A program made the position numbers and the translations under genes. Positions 7,739 through 11,260 of a stretch of 11,260 nucleotides of DNA are shown here, one piece after another. Location: assembly GCA_964564735.1 (NCBI GenBank), contig CAZMCH010000117.1, positions 1 to 11,260 on the forward strand, given 5' to 3'. The notes under the pieces are model-generated. The model was not told where the DNA came from and did not search any database. It worked only from the letters and a program-made list of their open reading frames with translations. This DNA comes from CAZMCH01 sp964564735 (GTDB taxonomy: Bacteria; Poribacteria; DTPJ01). The stretch's first letter is position 1. Each line of letters begins with the position of its first letter.

Positions 7739-8500
7739 ATGAAAAAAGTCTGTTTTTTATCAATTTTACTGTTATTTTTCGTTATTTCAAATTCATTTTC
7801 TGCTGATAAATCCCTTATTTTATATCTACCACTTGACGATAATGCAGGGGACGTTGTAAAAGATAAATCAATGAATGCAAATGACGGACAAAAATTTGGC
7901 AATGCAAAATGGTCAGACGGCAAGATTGGAAAATGCCTTGATTTTGCTTCTGGTTCTTATGTTAGGGTGCCAGAGATACCAATCTATGACGTTACAGACG
8001 CAGTAAGCCTTATGGCTTGGGTAAAAACAACATCTGTTTCCACTTGGGCAAGAGTCATTGATCGATCTCAATGGCAAGATAATGGTTTTGATCTTGCACT
8101 TAGTCAGGTAACACATGCCCCTTTGTTTGAATTTTTTGTCAATAATACAACATCACAGGCTCTCGCATTAACGCCGGTTGATGATGGCAAATGGCATTTT
8201 ATAGCTGGAACTTTTGGTAATAAAAAAGTGCGTATCTATGTAAATGGAGTTATGGAAGCAGAAGTTACATCAACAGGAAATGTTGACATAAAGCCAAATA
8301 ATTTTCCGATTACATTGGGAGTTGAGGCAAATAACCTTTCAGGACAACCCTATACAGGCATGATTGATGAAGTTGCTATATACAATCGGGAATTATCTGC
8401 AAAAGAAATAGAGGACATTTATCAGAATGGTGTTCCAACTTCATCATCCGTAAGTTTCGCAGGCAAGCTAACTGCAACTTGGGGAATGCTGAAAAAGTAA
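7739..8500 (+). CDS. secreted LamG-like (concanavalin A-like) lectin with C-terminal TWG tail
   Basis: The 253-residue product has a signal peptide (MKKVCFLS start, probable cleavage after SFSA, residue 21). One LamG-like jellyroll domain (Laminin_G_3 / concanavalin A-like fold) fills residues 24-235. Diagnostic blocks are LILYLPLDDNAGDVVKDKS at the start, GKCLDFASGSYVRVP, VSLMAWVKT, DDGKWHFIAGTF, KVRIYVNG and MIDEVAIYNRELSAKEIEDI at the end. Such domains bind glycans or proteins on or outside the cell. A short Ser-rich linker leads to the tail FAGKLTATWGMLKK. The start is fixed by AAGGAGG at 7725-7731, 7 nt before the ATG at 7739. It follows the PglZ gene by 92 nt with no clear terminator between, so readthrough from PglZ is possible. 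Confidence 0.88.
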   Translation: MKKVCFLSILLLFFVISNSFSADKSLILYLPLDDNAGDVVKDKSMNANDGQKFGNAKWSDGKIGKCLDFASGSYVRVPEIPIYDVTDAVSLMAWVKTTSVSTWARVIDRSQWQDNGFDLALSQVTHAPLFEFFVNNTTSQALALTPVDDGKWHFIAGTFGNKKVRIYVNGVMEAEVTSTGNVDIKPNNFPITLGVEANNLSGQPYTGMIDEVAIYNRELSAKEIEDIYQNGVPTSSSVSFAGKLTATWGMLKK

Positions 8501-8528
8501 TATATTATTATTTGGCTTGTAATATTAG

Positions 8529-8557
8529 TTGATCAATATGGGAATATTAGGTTAAAA
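8529..8557 (+). promoter_or_regulatory. candidate sigma70-type promoter for the PorV-like gene
   Basis: TTGATC (8529-8534) and TTAAAA (8552-8557) are separated by 17 nt, about 60 nt before the PorV-like ATG. Both boxes are partial matches in very AT-rich DNA, so chance occurrence is likely enough to keep confidence low. Confidence 0.25.
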
Positions 8558-8617
8558 TCAAACGTTTATAGTATTAATATAATTTTTTATAAAACAATCT
8601 TTGAGGAGGAAATTTTA

Positions 8618-9550
8618 ATGCCAAGATCAATCTGGATCGTGGCAATCGCCCTTATATTTCTATGGGGCATGAGTCATGAATCTATAGCGGTTAATGAAAT
8701 AAATGAAAATGCTGGAACAAAAAGCGGTCAGATATTGAAAATAGGTGTAGGTGCGAATGCAGTTGGCATGGGAGAATCTTATGTTGCAAGTGCGGATGAT
8801 GTTTATGCAACATATTGGAATCCTGCTGGTCTAAGCAAGGTTGAAAAAATTCAGATTGGTCTTATGCACAATGAGTGGTTTGAAGATATAAGATATGAAT
8901 ATATTGGTTATGTTCAACCTGCTTGGGATTTAGGCACAGTCGCTGGAAGTGTGTCTTATGTCTCAATGGGAGAGCTAAGTAAGACAGATGAGACAGGTAT
9001 AGAAAAGGGAACTTTCCGCCCTTATGATCTTTTGCTTATGTTTTCCTACGGAACAAAGCTAAATAAATTTATCTCTTTTGGTGTCAATGCAAAATTTCTT
9101 CAGGAAAGAATAGATGATCAAAAAGCCCAAGCATTTTCAGTTGATCTGGGAGGAATGTATTCATCAAATAATGGCTTTATTGTTGGTCTAAATGTTCAGC
9201 ATATTGGAACTAAGATGAAATTTATAGAGGAAGCTTTTGGACTGCCATTAAACGTTAACTTTGGTTTGGCATACAAGCTGATGAATGGAAAATTGACTCT
9301 TGCTTCTGATGCAAGTATACCATCAGACAACGATATGAATATTGGATTTGGCACAAATTATAGAATTATGGGCGTTTTTGATATTCGCTTAGGTTATAGA
9401 TATGCGGTTGGCGGCAATGATCTTGGCGCTATTTCTGGATTGCGTGCAGGATTGGGCTTTGGTGTTGGTCGCTATCGACTTGATTATGCCTTTGTTCCTT
9501 ATGGTGATCTTGGTCAATCGCATAGAGTTTCACTTATTGCCAGTTTTTGA
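8618..9550 (+). CDS. PorV/PorQ-family (UPF0164-like) outer-membrane beta-barrel protein
   Basis: A signal peptide (cleavage probably after SIA, residue 25) precedes the PorV/PorQ/UPF0164 family signature. That signature is the GQILKIGVGANAVGMGESYV block, followed by SADDVYATYWNPAGL. The rest is a run of amphipathic beta-strands with many aromatic and glycine positions, ending in the terminal phenylalanine typical of outer-membrane barrels (SLIASF). At 310 residues it has the normal size for the family, which belongs to the FadL-like barrels. In Bacteroidota, PorV collects T9SS cargo by its C-terminal domain and carries it to the attachment complex; PorQ is a related barrel. Many phyla carry relatives of unknown task. 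Three neighbouring exported genes on its two flanks, plus one beyond PglZ, share a C-terminal tail, which makes a cargo-handling role attractive but unproven. GAGGAGG lies 8 nt before the ATG at 8618. Confidence 0.87.
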   Translation: MPRSIWIVAIALIFLWGMSHESIAVNEINENAGTKSGQILKIGVGANAVGMGESYVASADDVYATYWNPAGLSKVEKIQIGLMHNEWFEDIRYEYIGYVQPAWDLGTVAGSVSYVSMGELSKTDETGIEKGTFRPYDLLLMFSYGTKLNKFISFGVNAKFLQERIDDQKAQAFSVDLGGMYSSNNGFIVGLNVQHIGTKMKFIEEAFGLPLNVNFGLAYKLMNGKLTLASDASIPSDNDMNIGFGTNYRIMGVFDIRLGYRYAVGGNDLGAISGLRAGLGFGVGRYRLDYAFVPYGDLGQSHRVSLIASF

Positions 9551-9562
9551 TAAAGTGATAAA

Positions 9563-9600
9563 AATGTAGCAGAGATATAAGATATTGGCTCTGCTACATT
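9563..9600. terminator. bidirectional terminator hairpin between convergent genes
   Basis: Arms 9563-9574 (AATGTAGCAGAG) and 9589-9600 are perfect 12-bp reverse complements with a 14-nt loop. On the - strand the stem runs into a stretch of five T (complement of the A-run at 9560-9564), giving an intrinsic terminator for the CBM gene ending at 9610. For the + strand PorV-like gene the stem begins 12 nt after the stop, without a T-run; it could still act there. Confidence 0.75.
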
Positions 9601-9609
9601 AGAATATTG

Positions 9610-10224
9610 CTAGAATTTAATTTTTCCCCATGTAGTTGTCAGATTACCAGATGGACTTACCGCAATTTTAGGCTTAATCGCTAGATCATCTTCTACATAT
9701 TTGCCTTCATATACTCTAAAATGAGCAAACCAGACTTTACCTTTCTGCTTATTAAATTGAATATGGATGACTACCTGTGGAGGACTTCCCATAGTCATAA
9801 CAGGGGAGAAGAAATATTCAGTCATTTCACCATCACTGAGGTTGAAGTTCTGTGATGGACCTACCCATGTATCAAGTTGCTCAAATTTTACGCCAATGCT
9901 TCTCTTAGCATCTGCTTTTGCCCAAAAAGAGCAGGTATACGTTTTGCCATTTTCCACATCAAAACCTTTTGAATGAATCTCAGGTTCCCAATCATTAGCT
10001 CCGACATTCTGTATATCTGCAAGAACAACATTCCCAACAGCGAATTTTTCCTTTTTATCTACTGTAAATGGATTTCCTAATCCAAGGGACCATCCATCTA
10101 CGCCAGATTCGAAATCAGGATTTGACACTAAGTTAACTATTTCTTTGGCTGTTGCCGAATCTGAAATGGAAAATATTGAAACAAAAACAAATAATGTAAA
10201 TAATAAACTAATTCTTGAAACCAT
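9610..10224 (-). CDS. secreted CBM4/9-like carbohydrate-binding protein with C-terminal TWG tail
   Basis: This 204-residue protein has a signal peptide (probable cleavage after SATA, residue 26). A single galactose-binding-like jellyroll of the CBM_4_9 type (PF02018) follows. The marks are NLVSNPDFESGVDGWSLG at the start, WEPEIHSKGFDVENGKTYT with FWAKA in the centre, VKFEQLD, and IHIQFNKQKGKVWFAHFRVY at the end. No catalytic domain is attached, so it should bind polysaccharide or glycan outside the cell. It ends IAVSPSGNLTTTWGKIKF. It is a tandem paralogue of the protein encoded at 10351-10950, with roughly half of the positions identical by eye. GAAAGGAG lies 8 nt before the ATG at 10224. 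A terminator separates it from its paralogue, so it is probably transcribed from its own promoter. Confidence 0.86.
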   Translation of the reverse strand: MVSRISLLFTLFVFVSIFSISDSATAKEIVNLVSNPDFESGVDGWSLGLGNPFTVDKKEKFAVGNVVLADIQNVGANDWEPEIHSKGFDVENGKTYTCSFWAKADAKRSIGVKFEQLDTWVGPSQNFNLSDGEMTEYFFSPVMTMGSPPQVVIHIQFNKQKGKVWFAHFRVYEGKYVEDDLAIKPKIAVSPSGNLTTTWGKIKF

Positions 10225-10245
10225 GAAAAAAACTCCTTTCTATAC

Positions 10246-10264
10246 CTATGTCTAGAAGACATAG
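10246..10264 (-). promoter_or_regulatory. 19-nt perfect palindromic hairpin in the CBM gene leader
   Basis: CTATGTCT (10246-10253) and AGACATAG (10257-10264) form an 8-bp stem with a 3-nt loop. It lies in the predicted 5' leader, only five nt upstream of the GAAAGGAG ribosome site (10233-10240). It could be an operator half-site pair or a leader hairpin that affects mRNA stability or translation. The paralogue's leader does not show the same stem. Confidence 0.4.
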
Positions 10265-10284
10265 ATAAAATATTTTAACTATAA

Positions 10285-10313
10285 TTAATAGAAACCTCCT
10301 CCCGCTTTGTTAA
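10285..10313 (-). promoter_or_regulatory. candidate sigma70-type promoter for the 9610-10224 gene
   Basis: Reading leftward, TTAACA (10313-10308) and TATTAA (10290-10285) are separated by exactly 17 nt and lie just after the upstream gene's terminator. The predicted transcript would have a leader of about 50 nt containing the palindrome at 10246-10264. The -35 box overlaps the terminator's T-run. Confidence 0.4.
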
Positions 10314-10340
10314 AAAAATGGGCGATAGTTTATATCGCCC
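10311..10340 (-). terminator. textbook intrinsic terminator after the distal CBM gene
   Basis: On the - strand GGGCGATA and TATCGCCC pair over 8 bp around a 5-nt loop (10320-10340), followed by A and seven T (complement of 10312-10318). It begins 10 nt after the stop of the gene at 10351-10950 and separates the two CBM paralogues into different transcripts. Confidence 0.9.
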
Positions 10341-10350
10341 AAACAAAAGC

Positions 10351-10950
10351 CTATTTACCTCTAATTTCGCCCCATGTTGTTGTTAGTTTGCTAATGGGTG
10401 TTACTGCGGAAAGTACTTCTGGTACATATTCACCAACATAAACTCGGAAATGGCTAAACCATACATCATCAACCGAACCCTCAAATTGGATATGTATGAC
10501 AGAATTTGGTGGGCTTTGAAAATCTGATACAGCAGTTATATGATGATGTTGCCATTTATCTGTTACAATGACAGTATCGCTTGGACCTCCCCAGATATCA
10601 AGTTGCTCGAATTTTACCATAAGATTTCTGGTTTTTCCCGCTTCTGTCTTTGCCCAAAAATCAATTGTGTATGTTTTACCTTTGTCTAATGGAAAGCTGG
10701 GTGAGTGTATTTCTGGCTCCCATGGATTAGCACCTAACCTGTCAACTTTGCAATAAACAGCATTACCTACAATGCCTTTCTCATTTTTATCAATAGTTAA
10801 TGAGCCATAATCTGCCCCGATTGACCAGCCTTCTGTATCATTTACAAAATCGGGGTTGTCAACCATATTAGTAATAGCTGAGGTTGCACCAGAAACCATA
10901 ATAATTGAAAATAGCATAACTAGAATCAAAACAGCGATTTTTGAAACCAT
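10351..10950 (-). CDS. secreted CBM4/9-like carbohydrate-binding protein, paralogue, with C-terminal TWG tail
   Basis: The 199-residue product has a signal peptide (MVSKIAVL start, probable cleavage after TSA, residue 25) and one CBM_4_9-type jellyroll. It shares NPDF, GWSIG, WEPEIHS, GKTYT, VKFEQLD, VIHIQF and VWFSHFRVY blocks with its downstream paralogue. It ends SAVTPISKLTTTWGEIRGK. I chose the ATG at 10950, which GAAAGGAG precedes by 7 nt. The same TATAGAAAGGAG string precedes the paralogue, and the signal peptide begins there. An in-frame ATG at 11034 would add 28 charged and aromatic residues in front of the signal peptide and is rejected. The binding residues differ between the paralogues in the loops, so they may recognise different ligands. 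Confidence 0.86.
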   Translation of the reverse strand: MVSKIAVLILVMLFSIIMVSGATSAITNMVDNPDFVNDTEGWSIGADYGSLTIDKNEKGIVGNAVYCKVDRLGANPWEPEIHSPSFPLDKGKTYTIDFWAKTEAGKTRNLMVKFEQLDIWGGPSDTVIVTDKWQHHHITAVSDFQSPPNSVIHIQFEGSVDDVWFSHFRVYVGEYVPEVLSAVTPISKLTTTWGEIRGK

Positions 10951-11067
10951 TTTTTGCTCCTTTCTATATATTAATACCCAGTGCCTAAACAATAATAAAG
11001 TTTGATATATAATCCTCCTTTCGTAAGATGTCATTCATAAATATCAATTATTTGTTTCATCGAAAAT

Positions 11068-11096
11068 ATTTTATAGGATTTTCTATCACAAGTCAA
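11068..11096 (-). promoter_or_regulatory. strong sigma70-type promoter candidate for the 10351-10950 gene
   Basis: Reading leftward, TTGACT (11096-11091) and TAAAAT (11073-11068) match consensus at five of six positions each and are spaced by exactly 17 nt. Transcription would start near 11061, giving a long leader of about 110 nt before the ATG at 10950. That leader contains an extra ribosome-site-like GAAAGGAGGA (11013-11022) with no start codon at useful distance. Confidence 0.6.
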
Positions 11097-11260
11097 ATAA
11101 TTTTTTAGTCTGATTTGTCCTTAGTTTTTAATTAGTTTTTAAAAAATTTGTATTATTTTAAGATTAGAAAATTTCTGATTCACCCTCAGTTTTTATTAAG
11201 CAATGATAAAATAAGGACTTGGGATAAAAATATGTGAGAAAGTATTGGAAATAAACAAAA
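11097..11260. other. AT-rich stretch with no recognised gene
   Basis: I see no ORF with a ribosome site, no RNA gene and no clear repeat here. It is upstream of the - strand promoter at 11068-11096 and is probably intergenic or regulatory DNA leading to a gene beyond the window. Confidence 0.6.

Noticed and set aside
5161..10407. Known sorting signals (PEP-CTERM, LPxTG, GlyGly-CTERM, T9SS type A domain) as the explanation of the shared tail
   Set aside because: No hydrophobic segment with basic end follows the motif, the named core motifs are absent, and the tail is far shorter than the T9SS domain.
10351..11034. Longer start (ATG at 11034) for the distal CBM gene
   Set aside because: It would place 28 charged and aromatic residues before a clear signal peptide; the ATG at 10950 has a ribosome site shared with the paralogue.
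10985..11038. Possible 17-residue leader peptide ORF on the - strand in the CBM gene leader
   Set aside because: It has an ATG and a stop but no ribosome site, no run of a regulatory amino acid and no attenuator pair after it; chance is sufficient in AT-rich DNA.

Overview
This AT-rich window probably comes from an anaerobic or facultatively anaerobic, Gram-negative-type (diderm) bacterium. The evidence is a pyruvate:ferredoxin oxidoreductase (PFOR), a PorV/PorQ-type outer-membrane beta-barrel and several exported proteins with standard signal peptides. The secreted LamG-like protein, carbohydrate-binding modules and short conserved C-terminal tail recall uncultured candidate phyla of the Poribacteria kind. 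That placement is a weak inference from remembered protein style, not a phylogenetic result.

Layout. Positions 1-2004 hold the C-terminal part of PFOR, cut by the window edge and carrying two apparent compensating one-base errors in A-runs near the edge. It is followed at 2086-3075 by a dihydroorotate dehydrogenase-like flavoprotein, a familiar but poorly understood neighbour of PFOR. Positions 3085-4337 look like an inserted accessory segment: a long hairpin, an Rpn-like PD-(D/E)XK nuclease with a 12-bp tandem repeat, and a short element bounded by inverted repeats. From 4408 to 10950 there is a surface or export cluster. It contains a secreted DUF4960/GATase-like protein (+), an orphan PglZ-domain protein (+), a secreted LamG-like lectin (+), a PorV/PorQ-like outer-membrane protein (+) and two tandem paralogous secreted CBM4/9-like proteins (-). 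The PorV-like gene and the CBM genes converge on a shared terminator hairpin. Positions 11097-11260 show no gene.

The most interesting signal is that all four secreted non-barrel proteins, which have three unrelated folds, end in the same tail of about 16-20 residues. Its core is [L/I]-[T/S]-x-T-W-G-x-[I/L]-[K/R], ending within 2 residues of the stop. It lies right at the C terminus, has no hydrophobic segment after it, and sits beside a PorV-family protein and a PglZ-domain protein. PorV recognises cargo tails in the type IX secretion system (T9SS), and PglZ is the output domain of the T9SS regulator PorX. I propose, as a hypothesis only, that this tail is a compact C-terminal sorting or anchoring tag with an export machinery related to or analogous to T9SS.
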